The notes: generated by a model not told the origin, from the sequence alone. 64,000 nucleotides of DNA from Otis tarda (GCA_026413225.1 CM048557.1:1674001-1738000); one strand, 5' to 3'. Counted from the stretch's first letter, positions 48,315-59,284 are shown. Made by a program: numbers and translations.

Positions 48315-50163
48315 TATGGGGTGGAAGGGGGGACAGGTAGCCTGGGAGGACTACCGAGTGGCTGTGCGAGCGGCCAGAGATAGGGTGAGGAAGGCTAAAG
48401 CCCTGATGGAATCGAATCTGGCCAGGGATATAAAAAGTAACAAGAAAAGCTTTTACAGGTATGTAGGGGACAAAAGAAAATCCAAGGAGAATGTAGGCCC
48501 CCTCCGGAAGGTAACGGGTGTCGTGGTTACCCGGGATGTGGAGAAGGCTGAGGTACTCAACGACTTTTTTGCCTCAGTCTTCACTGATAAGGGCTCTTGT
48601 CTCCCCACCCAAGCTGTGGAAGGCACAGGCAGGGACTGTGAGGATGAAGAACCGCCCACACTGCTCGAAGAGCAGGTTCAGGACCATCTAAGGAACTTGA
48701 AGGTGCACAAGTCCATGGGGCCTGATGAGATCCATCCGCGCGTCCTGAAGGAACTGGCGGATGAAGTTGCCAAGCCACTGGCCATCATATTTGAGAAATC
48801 GTGGAGGTCTGGTGAGGTCCCCGATGACTGGAAGAGAGGGAACATAACCCCCATTTTTAAAAAGGGGAGTAAGGAAGACCCGGGCAACTACAGGCCGGTC
48901 AGCCTCACCTCTGTGCCTGGCAAGGTCATGGAGCAGATTCTCCTGGAAACCATGCTAAGGCACATGGAGAGCAAGGAGGTGGTTGGTGACAGCCAACATG
49001 GCTTCACCAAGGGCAGATCGTGCCTGACCAATTTGGTGGCCTTTTATGACGGGGTAACAGCATCGGTGGACAAGGGACAGGCAACGGATATCGTCTACCT
49101 GGACTTGTGCAAAGCTTTTGACACTGTCCCGCATGACATCCTTCTCTCTAAACTAGAGAGGCATGGGTTCGATGGATGGACCACTCAGTGGATAAGGAGT
49201 TGGCTGGATGGCCGCACTCAGAGAGTGGTGGTCAACGGCTCAATGTCCAAGTGGAGACCGGTCACCAGTGGCGTCCCTCAGGGGTCCGTGTTGGGCCCGG
49301 CCCTGTTCAACATCTTTGTTGGCGACATGGACAGTGGGATAGAGTGCACCCTCAGCAAGTTCGCCGATGACACCAAGCTGTGTGGTGCCGTGGACTCGCT
49401 GGAAGGGAGGGATGCCATCCAGAGGGACCTTGACAGGCTGGAGAGGTGGGCCCGTGCCAACCTCATGAAGTTCAACCAGGCCAAGTGCAAGGTCCTGCAC
49501 CTGGGTCGTGGCAATCCCAGGCACAAATACAGGCTGGGCGGAGAATGGATTGAGAGCAGCCCTGAGGAGAAAGACTTGGGAGTGCTGGTAGACGAGAGGC
49601 TCAACATGAGCGGGCAATGCGCCCTTGCGGCCCAGAAGGCCAACCGCATCCTGGGCTGCATCAAGAGGAGCGTGGCCAGCAGGTCGAGGGAGGTGATTCT
49701 GCCCCTCTACTCTGCCCTGGTGAGACCCCACCTGGAGTACTGCGTCCAGTTCTGGAGCCCCCAACACAAGAAGGACATGGACCAGTTGGAAAGGGTCCAG
49801 AGGAGGGCCACCAAGATGATCAGAGGGCTGGAGCACCTCTCCTATGAGGACAGGCTGAGAGAGTTGGGGCTGTTCAGCCTGGAGAAGAGGAGGCTCCGGG
49901 GAGACCTGATAGCGGTCTTCCAATACCTCAAGGGGGCCTACAGGAAAGATGGGGAGAAACTGTTCAGTAGGGCCTGTTGTGATAGGACAAGGGGTAATGG
50001 GTTTAAATTAGAAGGAGCTAGGTTTAGATTAGATATTAGAAAAAAATTTTTTACAATGAGAGTTGTAGAGCACTGGAACAGGTTGCCCAGAGAGGTGGTG
50101 GATGCCCCATCCCTGGAAGTGTTCAAGGCCAGGCTGGATGAGGCTCTGAGCAACCTGATCTAG
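48193..50163 (+). CDS. Open frame: 5' unique sequence fused to CR1 ORF2 reverse transcriptase
   Basis: A 656-codon open frame. About the first 40 residues come from flanking unique DNA, and the rest is CR1 ORF2 lacking its endonuclease. Reverse-transcriptase landmarks are [13 protein letters not shown], the first catalytic aspartate in YLDLCKAFD (D304), [12 protein letters not shown], and the FADD box at 390-393 holding the other two catalytic aspartates. The more usual CR1 motif is YLDFSKAFD; here it is LDLC. The frame then reaches the normal CR1 end, ALSNLI. Fusion with the host ATG is probably accidental. No promoter or splice signal supports translation, and it is antisense within an intron. 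I annotate it as a LINE remnant with an intact domain rather than a host gene. Confidence 0.6.
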   Translation: MGRRHNIVIMKGAESCQEVSLASFPSVIYLLLPYLHRTLADMGWKGGQVAWEDYRVAVRAARDRVRKAKALMESNLARDIKSNKKSFYRYVGDKRKSKENVGPLRKVTGVVVTRDVEKAEVLNDFFASVFTDKGSCLPTQAVEGTGRDCEDEEPPTLLEEQVQDHLRNLKVHKSMGPDEIHPRVLKELADEVAKPLAIIFEKSWRSGEVPDDWKRGNITPIFKKGSKEDPGNYRPVSLTSVPGKVMEQILLETMLRHMESKEVVGDSQHGFTKGRSCLTNLVAFYDGVTASVDKGQATDIVYLDLCKAFDTVPHDILLSKLERHGFDGWTTQWIRSWLDGRTQRVVVNGSMSKWRPVTSGVPQGSVLGPALFNIFVGDMDSGIECTLSKFADDTKLCGAVDSLEGRDAIQRDLDRLERWARANLMKFNQAKCKVLHLGRGNPRHKYRLGGEWIESSPEEKDLGVLVDERLNMSGQCALAAQKANRILGCIKRSVASRSREVILPLYSALVRPHLEYCVQFWSPQHKKDMDQLERVQRRATKMIRGLEHLSYEDRLRELGLFSLEKRRLRGDLIAVFQYLKGAYRKDGEKLFSRACCDRTRGNGFKLEGARFRLDIRKKFFTMRVVEHWNRLPREVVDAPSLEVFKARLDEALSNLI

Positions 50164-50267
50164 TCAGGGATGTCCCTGCTCTTGCAGGGGGGTTGGACTA
50201 GATCACCTTTGAACGTCCCTTCCAACTCTAACCATTCTATGATTCTATGATTCTATGATTCTATGAT
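48315..50267 (+). mobile_element. Long young CR1 LINE, 5'-truncated, RT domain open
   Basis: CR1 homology starts near [11 protein letters not shown] and runs to four ATTCTATG octamers at the end. The endonuclease half of ORF2 is absent; the linker, the whole reverse-transcriptase domain and the C-terminus are present without stops. Over 48779-50267 it matches the element at 56542-58030 with about four base changes and no gaps. It is antisense to GALNTL6. Without endonuclease and without the CR1 5' end it should not be autonomous. The low divergence indicates recent insertion. The 5' limit is approximate because no full-length reference is at hand. Confidence 0.95.
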
Positions 50268-51844
50268 ATTCAAAGGTAGCTCTTGATCTGGTGAATATTA
50301 AACTGTGCTAATTGAAGTGACTTTTGTTGTTGTTGCTGTTTGTCTTTAAACTATAATTAAAATTTCTAATCAAAACTTACAGCCGTGCCTGTAGTGTGTT
50401 ATCACAGATGATGTGCCAGAAGAGAGTTACGGCACCCTCCTAGAAGACGAAGAATAATGGCCCTGGCTCATAGGTGAATCACACATTTCCTTAGCGAACA
50501 CTGAGGACTAGCTTGAAAACCTCCTGGAGGCAAACAGTGCTTACCATATAATTATGTGACAAATAAGCCACAACCTATGAGGTGAGCAGGTGTGATGGAT
50601 GGGATTTTCAGATATTTTTGTCTTCGTAATCTACTCATTATCATTCATCATTTATTCAAGTGTGATGCCAGTAGTGATCAGTATTAAAGGACCTCAGCAA
50701 AGGAAGTCAGCACAGAACACAGCTGCAGCATGTGTGACTTGGCAAGGAAGTACAGAATCATATCTGCATTTCACCACACTCATGTTTCCAGCTCACTATC
50801 AGATCCAGGTACAGAGGAGAAGACTACCTTGTTGCTCTGTATTTATTTCTGATATTAGGAGGATTCATTTGCTGTATAGTCAAATCACGTAACTGACAAT
50901 CCCATGGGTAAAAACCACATTCCATAACTTCAGTGAGCATAATAGGATCCTTTTGAGAAAATAAATACAAAAGGTAGTCAGAGAAAAAGAAGATTGAAAA
51001 TGGAGACATCTTTCAGTTTCTCCAATCACTCCCACAAATACATCCATTTCCTTTATATCATTTTTGCTTATGCTACATCTCAGAGTTAGATAATTTGCAC
51101 ATCTCTTTGACAAGCATGTTCTAGACCATGCAATATTATTTTTACAGTCAAGATTTGCCTATCAACACTTTCATCTATGCCCGTACAGGTAGCCACTTGG
51201 GGAAGTACAATGTCTTACGCCTCATTTGCCAAGTTTATAAATTCAGCTGTGGTGTAAGAAAGTGGAAAGGTTTTGGTAATTTTGTTCTTTGGCACATACT
51301 AGAGTAAGAGAACAACAGTAAAGAAAGAAAGAAAAAGAAACTTTAGAAGAAGGATTTTCACAAAAACAGGATTTGGAATTTGACATAGCTGTATCATGTG
51401 AAGAAGGTGGTTGTACATCTCACATTTGTGAAAATGAGAAAGTAAAGATATCAAGTAAAAAGATATTGTTTCAGATAATGTATAAATAAACTGTGAGTAT
51501 ATGTATGTATGTATGTAAAATGTTTTAAAATGTATTGTTTAATTAATATGAAATGCACAGTTAAAGATCAGACATTAAAGCTTTTAGCAGCAAATCTGGG
51601 TCAGTGCTGATTCTCATATTCCTTAAATTCTTTCAAAATGAATATGCAAACTTCATTGTCAAAGTGCTAATATACCAGTGATTCTCAATTTAGGGCAGAA
51701 ATAATGTTCTAGCTTTCTATAAAAAAGCTACTAAACAACACACAGAGGAATTGCTGCAGGAAAACAAGGACAGATACAAGATGATTCCTCCTACACAGTT
51801 TACAAGGAGCAGCAGCAATATGAGAGATCTTTAGAAAAACTTAC
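50268..51844. other. Intron between young CR1 and lectin exon
   Basis: AT-rich. It holds short AAAG repeats at about 51320-51343 and four to five TATG units at about 51500-51517. The donor side of the 51845 exon (minus strand) lies at its right edge. No gene otherwise. Confidence 0.45.
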
Positions 51845-51940
51845 CTGTGGTGTCATTCCATGGCAGATATACATGATTGGGATATTCTCCGTGTCTGGCC
51901 CTTGATCAAGGCACAAATCACTTTTCAGGGAATTCTGCAG
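51845..51940 (-). CDS. GALNTL6: GALNTL6 internal exon (lectin alpha repeat, CLD motif)
   Basis: This 96-bp exon encodes 32 residues in phase 0, beginning LQNSLKSDLCLDQGPDTE and ending ICHGMTPQ. It opens the ricin-B (beta-trefoil) lectin domain. The CLD triplet that contributes to GalNAc binding in family lectin repeats is intact, and the paired cysteine of the repeat is in YICHG. The minus-strand acceptor is a long pyrimidine tract ending TTTATTTTAG, and the donor is CAG|GTAAGT, close to consensus. It sits 7,206 bp downstream of the previous exon and 36,580 bp upstream of the next, in frame with both. It lies between two nearly identical, oppositely oriented CR1 copies. It is too short to show as a long open frame and was found by reading splice sites and the expected lectin sequence. 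Confidence 0.88.
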
Positions 51941-54780
51941 CTAAAATAAACAGAAAGAAAAAGAAATCAAGCAAATCTTACATGAGAAAAAGATGGTATG
52001 ATTACTTGATTTTCTTTGAAAAAAATCATATGTAGTTGAGCAAGGAAATATGTAAAATTAAAAATACTTGTTGTAGTGAAGATAAATGAAGAGAAAGCTT
52101 CTGGACTAAATTCTTTCTTGTAGATAATGTAACACTATTGATTTCAATAATGTTGCACAAGGTTTCAGGGGTGTAGACTTCAAAAAGCCTTCAGAGAGAG
52201 CAATATTTTTTGTTACATGTTTTTAAAATATTAAGCCTAACACATTCCTGGTACACACTATATACAAAAAATAATTTTTTTACCAATGCAACTAGCTGAG
52301 CACTATGGATCGAGTTTCAAACACAGGAGAAAGCCCTGTAATTAAACAGCTTTTCAGAATCACTCAGGAAAGGCTTCTAATTTCTGGAAATAATTTTAAA
52401 AAATCCTTTCTGCTGACACTTAGAGACTTCTGGCCTATTGGTATGCACTAGCTCTTCTTCGCATTTTTCCAGGCTAACTCACACACAGCAATCTAGCTAT
52501 GAATAGACTGCAAAACACTTGGCTTTGTTCATGCAATGCTGGGACAGAATTTTCTGAATGCAAAGTGCTAAATTAGTGAGCACAGATAGCTGGAAGGTGT
52601 TTTTAGAGCATGAGGCCAAAGATGTGGATTGTATACCTATGGGCATGTATAAAGGTGTTCAGTGGTGTAAGATCAGTTCAGAGAACATGAGAGAATTGTC
52701 TGATGGAGGGAATGAAGAGGTGATGTGATTTGCAACCATGTGTGACTAACTGAGCAGTTCTGTCAGCTGCGCACAGGGGCCTCCCTTGAAGAAAACAAAT
52801 TGATAAGCTTGGAAAGGAAGGCTAGAAGTGCATTAGTATGTAAGAAATGTGGACAAGCCAAAGTCTGAAGCCAGGTACTGAATTAAATCCAAAACATGAA
52901 CTCATCTCTACAAGATTTCCAACTCCAAACCTAAATCTAAATTCAGTAATAGGCAGGACAAATCTCAACATTAAAGATAAAATATGCATTAGGTATCAAT
53001 ACTGGCCTTACTCTTAGCTGCAAACCTCAAGAATTAAAGTAAGTTTCCTCTCTCAAAGCTTTGAATTTTTTAGCCATAAACGTAACCACAACCATGACTC
53101 TGATCGTAATCAGATGTTAGGCACCACTCTCTATCCAAGCCAATGATAAATATCAACCTTATTAATTCACACCTGTATCTATCTCTGCCTTTTGCTTTTC
53201 AAAACCTCTTCCACAAGCTCAAGCTCTAATGCTTGTCCTAGCCCTAATGTGATAACCTTTTCCACAACAACTCCCATAATAAAGGAAGCAAAAAAATCCA
53301 CCTTGACCAACACCAGCATGTGACTGAGCTGAGAGGGCTGACCCACAGTAGAACAGATAGACAGACTCTAGATTCCCAAGCTCTAAAAACAAACATGACC
53401 TTAGCCCTAACAGCAGCTGACTGGTGATCAGGTGCTGAAAGAGAAAATAGAGAAAATACTAGATTCCTTTTAACACCAGTCCCCTTCTTATGAGCCTTGA
53501 AAACAAAAAAAAAAATAAAATGAGCTCTTCAGAATTAATTTCTCAAACTCTTATCCCAATCACAACTCTACAATTAACTTAGAATATTTGTAGAGAAATT
53601 ACTCCTACAGAAAACAGAAAAAGAAAAATACCCACTGGCCTGTTAACTAACAATGCCATTTCAAAATCACTAGGTTCAGACTCTTAGGAATGATTCCTTT
53701 CCAAATTCTAGTGGCTTTTTGGGAATCAACAATTAACTTGGGTAGTGCAGTTTTAGACTACCAAGACTTAATTACAACCCAAAATATAACCAGGTCACCA
53801 GTTTCCACACTGAAAAAATAATTAGTCAATACTGCCATTTGCTCCCTTTCAAACTTAGACACTTACAGAATGTAGAGATAAATCAGACTACTGAAATCTT
53901 GAATTTGCAAAATTATGTCAAACATCAAGTTGAAATTAGGAAACCAGTTCCTACACTAAATACATCAGCTTTTGGTCCACTGATGTCACTTTCTCACAAC
54001 TCTAAGGGTACTGCAGAATTCAGAAGTAAATTTAGGTCCTAAACCTTTACGCTGCCACAAACCCTAACCCTAGCTATATGCCACAGCATCAACTAGACAA
54101 GAATGAAAAAACTATTTTCCTGACTCTCGCACAACTAATATTCAGGAAATAAATATGGGTGTTGACACTGTAGACGCCTATATCCTAACCCTTACCCCTA
54201 TTCAGACAGCTTTTGTAATTACTTGGTATAAATTAATGATAATGCTATAGTAGCCATATCTCAATTTTCTAAAAAAAAATATTAAGTCAGTTGGAAGCAC
54301 TTAGAGAATCAGCAAGCAGCTGACTTCCTTTGAAGTACCACACCTTTCTCCATTATGAGCCACACAAGCGAACAGGAAAGTAGACATGAAGGAAGATTAG
54401 AGATCCAAACAATTATTTTACTGAAAAGAGTGGGGTACTGTATCTTTTTGTTTCATACAACAGCATTTCATAAAACAGTAAGCTGTGTATTTCATAAAAT
54501 ACTCCCCCTTTACCTGTACATATACATTGCCACAGCTGTCCACTACTACTTTTGTCATAGTACAAACAATGAAGTAACGCCTACTCCTCACATCTTTCTG
54601 AGCTGATGAGGCTGCTCTCATACTGCAGACAAGAGACTACATCATGTGCATTATTATGCAGTACCCAAATATGCATGTTCTGCTGACCAATGAGTTCAGT
54701 ATTTCTGTAACAAACTCTTCTGATTCTTTTTGGTTCATACCTTGCCAAAGGCAGATGGAAAAGTCTCAGCAGAACAAAAA
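51941..54780. other. Intron of GALNTL6, including a G-poor tract
   Basis: The left edge is the pyrimidine-rich acceptor of the 51845-51940 exon (minus strand). From about 52880 to 54250 the plus strand is poor in G and repeatedly shows CCTAA-type words, including AACCCTAACCCTAG near 54060-54073. No exon or transposon is recognised. Confidence 0.45.
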
Positions 54781-54843
54781 ATCATAGAATCATAGAATGG
54801 TTTGGGTTGGAAGGAACCTTTAAAGGTCATCTAGTCTAACTGC
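54781..54843 (-). mobile_element. CR1 LINE extreme 3' tail
   Basis: Two CATAGAAT-type octamers, then GGTTTGGGTTGGAAGGAACC and TCATCTAGTCTAAC, match the final 60 bases of a CR1 read on the minus strand. It is a very short 5'-truncated insertion. Confidence 0.9.
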
Positions 54844-55607
54844 CAAAATCATAGGGTGCCTGTTCACTGATTTTTATTTTGACCTTCACGATGCTGAGTT
54901 AATCCTGAGACTATGCAACAAGTACCTTAGCTTTGTGACTGCTATTCCTTTGTTTATCTAGTATCACTTCTACCTGCAATCAAAGATTCTTTAGCCATAG
55001 GTATCTACACATGCACCTATTAGCTGCTATTCTTCCTTCTCCTCAGGAAACTCCACACCTGATTAGATCATGGCATTTCTGAGGGCAATTCCATGCAGTC
55101 TGTGGAAGAGGCTCCTTGCACACAGATGTGATTTTGGCATTGTTCTGAACTATTTTGGAAGGTAACCATTATCTCGTGCATTAACAACAACCTAAACCTT
55201 TGTTGGAAATGTTTTTCTTCTCTTTTCAGATTGTACAAAAAGCAAAAATGATCCTTTCAACTGATCATCAAAGGGGTCATGGAACTTTGCGGGGCATACA
55301 ATCACTGCATTTGCTAAACCAGAGCAGCTGCTCTATGGCACCCTCAAATGTCTTCTCAGAACCATACTGGCAAACTGCACAACTCAGACTTCTTTTTGAG
55401 GAGGAAGGTGTCAAGCCAAGTCTCTCGCTTCTATGATCTGCTCTTACTAGTTAAATTTCCTAATTGGGATTTGCATGCAAAAAGGCAAATTTAATTAACA
55501 AAAATTAATTTTTGTGAATATGACACTGGATAGAGAATGTGAAAGGACATCCTAGCTCTACTATCTTATTATGGGCCTTTATTAACTTACTGTGCGCATC
55601 TTCCATG
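54844..55607. other. Intron between CR1 elements
   Basis: AT-rich. A 78-codon frame (55200-55436) shows no recognisable family. Nothing else seen. Confidence 0.45.
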
Positions 55608-56541
55608 TCATAGAATCATAGAATAATAGAATCACATGGTTGGATGGGACCTATAAGATCATCTAGTCCAACCGTCTTCCCGCTACCATTGCTGTCACAG
55701 CTACTAAACCATATCCTGTAGCTTCTCATCAAGCCGCCTCTTGAACACTGCCAGGGACGGTGACTCCACCACCTCCCTGGGCAGGCCATTCCAGTGCCTG
55801 ACCACTCTTTGAGAGAAAAAGTTTTTCCTCACGTCCAATCTAAACCTCCTTTGGTACAACTTGTGGCCATTTCCTCAGGTCCTGCTTGTTGCCTGGAAGA
55901 AGAGGCCAAACCCCTGTTCATCACAACCTGCCTTCAGGAAGCTATAGAGTGCCATGAGGTCTCCCCTGAGCCTCCTCTTCTCCAGACTAAACAATCCCAA
56001 CTCTCTCAGCCGCTCCTCATAAGACTTAGGCTCCAGACCCCTCACCAGCTTTGTTGCCCTTCTCTGGACACGTTCCAGGGCTTCAATGTCTTTCTTGTAG
56101 TGAGGGGCCCAAAACCGAACACAAACCGCACTCGAGGTGCGGCCTCACCAGTGCTGAATACAGGGGGATGATTACCTCCCTGCTCCTGCTGGCCACACTA
56201 TTTCTAATGCAGGCCAGGATGCCGTTGGCCCTCTTGGCCACCTGGGCACACTGTCGGCTCATGTTCGGCTGAGCATCAACCAAGATCCTCTTCACAATCC
56301 TCCAGCCACTCAGCTCCGAGCCTATAGCGCTGCATGGGGTTGTTGTGGCCAAAGTGCAGGACCCGACACTTGGCCTTGTTGAACCTCATCCCATTCAGCT
56401 CAGCCCAGCGATCCAGCCTATCCAGATCCTCTGAAGGGCCTCCCTACCCTCAGGCAGATCAACACCGCCACCCAACTTGGTGTCATCTGCAAACTTACTG
56501 AGGGTACACTCAATCCCCTCGTCTAGGTCATCAATAAAGAT
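55608..56541 (-). mobile_element. Older CR1 LINE, 3' half (interrupted by nested CR1)
   Basis: On the minus strand this carries RT from [17 protein letters not shown] onward, then the C-terminal region ([38 protein letters not shown]), 3' UTR and a CATAGAAT-like tail at 55608-55622. Frameshifts break ORF2. The sequence is clearly diverged from the young copies and is a different subfamily. It continues at 58031, so the young element at 56542-58030 landed inside it. Confidence 0.92.
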
Positions 56542-58030
56542 ATCATAGAATCATAGAATCATAGAATCATAGAATGGTTAGAGTTGGAAGGGACGTTCAA
56601 AGGTCATCTAGTCCAACCCCCCTGCAAGAGCAGGGACATCCCTGACTAGATCAGGTTGCTCAGAGCCTCATCCAGCCTGGCCTTGAACACTTCCAGGGAT
56701 GGGGCATCCACCACCTCTCTGGGCAACCTGTTCCAGTGCTCTACAACTCTCATTGTAAAAAATTTTTTTCTAATATCTAATCTAAACCTAGCTCCTTCTA
56801 ATTTAAACCCATTACCCCTTGTCCTATCACAACAGGCCCTACTGAACAGTTTCTCCCCATCTTTCCTGTAGGCCCCCTTGAGGTATTGGAAGACCGCTAT
56901 CAGGTCTCCCCGGAGCCTCCTCTTCTCCAGGCTGAACAGCCCCAACTCTCTCAGCCTGTCCTCATAGGAGAGGTGCTCCAGCCCTCTGATCATCTTGGTG
57001 GCCCTCCTCTGGACCCTTTCCAACTGGTCCATGTCCTTCTTGTGTTGGGGGCTCCAGAACTGGACGCAGTACTCCAGGTGGGGTCTCACCAGGGCAGAGT
57101 AGAGGGGCAGAATCACCTCCCTCGACCTGCTGGCCACGCTCCTCTTGATGCAGCCCAGGATGCGGTTGGCCTTCTGGGCTGCAAGGGCGCATTGCCCGCT
57201 CATGTTGAGCCTCTCGTCTACCAGCACTCCCAAGTCTTTCTCCTCAGGGCTGCTCTCAATCCATTCTCCGCCCAGCCTGTATTTGTGCCTGGGATTGCCA
57301 CGACCCAGGTGCAGGACCTTGCACTTGGCCTGGTTGAACTTCATGAGGTTGGCACGGGCCCACCTCTCCAGCCTGTCAAGGTCCCTCTGGATGGCATCCC
57401 TCCCTTCCAGCGAGTCCACGGCACCACACAGCTTGGTGTCATCGGCGAACTTGCTGAGGGTGCACTCTATCCCACTGTCCATGTCGCCAACAAAGATGTT
57501 GAACAGGGCCGGGCCCAACACGGACCCCTGAGGGACGCCACTCGTGACCGGTCTCCACTTGGACATTGAGCCGTTGACCACCACTCTCTGAGTGCGGCCA
57601 TCCAGCCAACTCCTTATCCACCGAGTGGTCCATCCATCGAACCCATGCCTCTCTAGTTTAGAGAGAAGGATGTCATGCGGGACAGTGTCAAAAGCTTTGC
57701 ACAAGTCCAGGTAGACGATATCCGTTGCCTGTCCCTTGTCCACCGATGCTGTTACCCCGTCATAAAAGGCCACCAAATTGGTCAGGCACGATCTGCCCTT
57801 GGTGAAGCCATGTTGGCTGTCACCAACCACCTCCTTGCTCTCCATGTGCCTTAGCATGGTTTCCAGGAGAATCTGCTCCATGACCTTGCCAGGCACAGAG
57901 GTGAGGCTGACCGGCCTGTAGTTGCCCGGGTCTTCCTTACTCCCCTTTTTAAAAATGGGGGTTATGTTCCCTCTCTTCCAGTCATCGGGGACCTCACCAG
58001 ACCTCCACGATTTCTCAAATATGATGGCCA
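56542..58030 (-). mobile_element. Young CR1 LINE nested inside an older CR1
   Basis: A 1,489-bp 5'-truncated CR1 on the minus strand, the same length as the matching part of the 48315-50267 copy and differing at about four bases (including Arg for Gln in TTRW). It ends in four CATAGAAT units plus AT. It interrupts the older CR1 between LGPILF-coding sequence and the following [16 protein letters not shown] sequence. At the join only ATC could be shared, so any target duplication is 3 bp at most, as usual for CR1. Sense orientation relative to GALNTL6. Confidence 0.95.
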
Positions 58031-58106
58031 TCGAACAAGATGGGCCCAAGTACCGACCCCTGGGGGACACCACTTGTAACAGGCTGCCAGCTGGACTTGA
58101 CTCCAT
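56646..58106 (-). CDS. Open frame: nested CR1 reverse transcriptase with out-of-frame leader
   Basis: A 486-codon open frame. Residues 1-25 come from the older CR1 read in a frame other than its RT frame; residues from about 27 on are the young CR1 RT. Landmarks are the YLDLCKAFD aspartate at about 134 and the FADD box at about 220-223, then the normal CR1 C-terminus. The N-terminal part of the RT domain and the whole endonuclease are missing, so it is an inactive LINE remnant with a still-open frame. The open frames on the opposite strand (56656-57569) are mirror frames of this one. Confidence 0.6.
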   Translation of the reverse strand: MESSPAGSLLQVVSPRGRYLGPSCSMAIIFEKSWRSGEVPDDWKRGNITPIFKKGSKEDPGNYRPVSLTSVPGKVMEQILLETMLRHMESKEVVGDSQHGFTKGRSCLTNLVAFYDGVTASVDKGQATDIVYLDLCKAFDTVPHDILLSKLERHGFDGWTTRWIRSWLDGRTQRVVVNGSMSKWRPVTSGVPQGSVLGPALFNIFVGDMDSGIECTLSKFADDTKLCGAVDSLEGRDAIQRDLDRLERWARANLMKFNQAKCKVLHLGRGNPRHKYRLGGEWIESSPEEKDLGVLVDERLNMSGQCALAAQKANRILGCIKRSVASRSREVILPLYSALVRPHLEYCVQFWSPQHKKDMDQLERVQRRATKMIRGLEHLSYEDRLRELGLFSLEKRRLRGDLIAVFQYLKGAYRKDGEKLFSRACCDRTRGNGFKLEGARFRLDIRKKFFTMRVVEHWNRLPREVVDAPSLEVFKARLDEALSNLI

Positions 58107-58585
58107 TAACTACTACCCGCTGGGCACGGCTCCCTAGCCAGTTCTTTATTCAAAGAAGGGTATATCTACCCAGTCCACAGGCAGCCAGTTTCCCTAGGAG
58201 AATACTGTGAGAGACCGTGTCAAAGGCTTTGCTGAAGTCCAGGTAGACCACATCAACAGCCTTTCCCTCATCCACCAGTCTGGTCACCCAGTCGTAAAAG
58301 GAAATGAGGTTGGTCAAGCACGACCTGCCTTTCGTGAACCCGTGCTGGCTGGGCCTGATCCCCTGGATGCCACTCATATGCCGAGTGATCTCACCCAAGA
58401 TGATTTGCTCCATAACTTTCCCAGGTACTGAGGTCAGGCTGACAGGCCTGTAGTTCCCCGGATCCTCCTTACGGCCCTTCTTGTAGATGGGAGTCACATC
58501 GGCAAGCCTCCAGTCCTCCGGGACCTCCCCAGATAACCAGGAGCGCTGGTAGATGGCCGAGAGCGGCTCGGCAATCACCCCCACA
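58031..58585 (-). mobile_element. Older CR1 LINE, 5' part of the interrupted copy
   Basis: Minus-strand RT-coding sequence beginning around VIAEPLSAIYQRSW, through [32 protein letters not shown] and YLDFSKAFDTV, to [12 protein letters not shown] at the junction with the nested element. A frameshift after LAACGLGR breaks the frame. It is the continuation of 55608-56541. The 5' truncation point near 58585 is approximate. Confidence 0.9.
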
Positions 58586-59146
58586 TGTGTGTCATGCACA
58601 CCTCTCCTCTCTGTTTAGATTGCCAGTGTTCTAGGGGCAAGAATTGTCTCTACTTTAATTACCACAGTACCACTCAAGCATGATTTCAACACAGACAAGA
58701 TTACTACTGTCACACAAGTAATGATGATGATGATCCTAAAATACAGGCATTTGAGGTTCTAAACTAAGATCTGGCTACAATATTAAGAAGCTTGCAGTTG
58801 AAATACCGAGTCTTTTTTATTAATTCACCTGCTACCACAAACCTTCCAACTGACAGCTCCAACGTGCCTAAAAAATCATGTCTTGAGTATCTCTGAGTGG
58901 AATGCAAGCCATGAAAAAAAAACAAATAAAAAAATCAGGGAGGACAATAATGTGCAGAATACCTCAGCATGAACTACAGCAAAGCAGCTGTCTCAGTCAA
59001 CTAACCAGTCTAAGAAATACTTTAACTAGCGACTTCAAGTTTATCTGATTCTACTTGGAGCCAGGCATTGTCTTCATTAATTACTTCCACTATTACACCT
59101 TCCCTCCACACCTTTTTAAATCAGGAAATGTAAACAAGATCCTTAC
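58586..59146. other. Intron between old CR1 and exon donor
   Basis: AT-rich unique sequence. The minus-strand donor of the 59147-59284 exon lies at its right edge. Nothing else seen. Confidence 0.5.
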
Positions 59147-59284
59147 CACCCCATAGGCGACAGTATCTGAATACATTCTCATTTCTGGATACACGCTGAC
59201 AAGATACCACCTAAAGGTCTTGCACTGGAGCTTCTTCCTCAAGGCCTTCCTCTCAGAAATATCACCAATATCAATTCCAGAGTC
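59147..59284 (-). CDS. GALNTL6: GALNTL6 internal exon (end of catalytic region, linker into lectin domain)
   Basis: Polypeptide N-acetylgalactosaminyltransferases are Golgi type II membrane enzymes that move GalNAc from UDP-GalNAc onto Ser/Thr and so start mucin-type O-glycans. This 138-bp exon encodes 46 residues in phase 0, starting [15 protein letters not shown] and ending SDTVAYGV, with the family hallmark CKTFRWYL followed by VYPEMRMY. That is the segment just after the catalytic fold and before the ricin-type lectin domain. On the minus strand it is preceded by a pyrimidine-rich tract and TGTGCAG, and followed by donor GTG|GTAAGG. The frame joins without shift to the exon at 51940-51845. 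I assign GALNTL6 rather than GALNT10 or GALNT7 from recalled family sequence and from the very large introns. GALNT family is near certain; the paralogue is less so. By recall of a roughly 600-residue protein this is around residues 420-466. Confidence 0.88.

Noticed and set aside
49240..49923. 227-codon open frame on the minus strand, and its twin at 56886-57569 on the plus strand
   Set aside because: They are mirror frames of the CR1 reverse-transcriptase gene, open because of its codon composition; no known family.
50231..50267. CRISPR-like or independent microsatellite of ATTCTATG units
   Set aside because: Octamer repeats are the normal 3' terminus of CR1 LINEs.
54060..54073. True telomere repeat insertion
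   Set aside because: Only two adjacent CCCTAA units are present; kept as part of a weak compositional finding rather than called an interstitial telomere.
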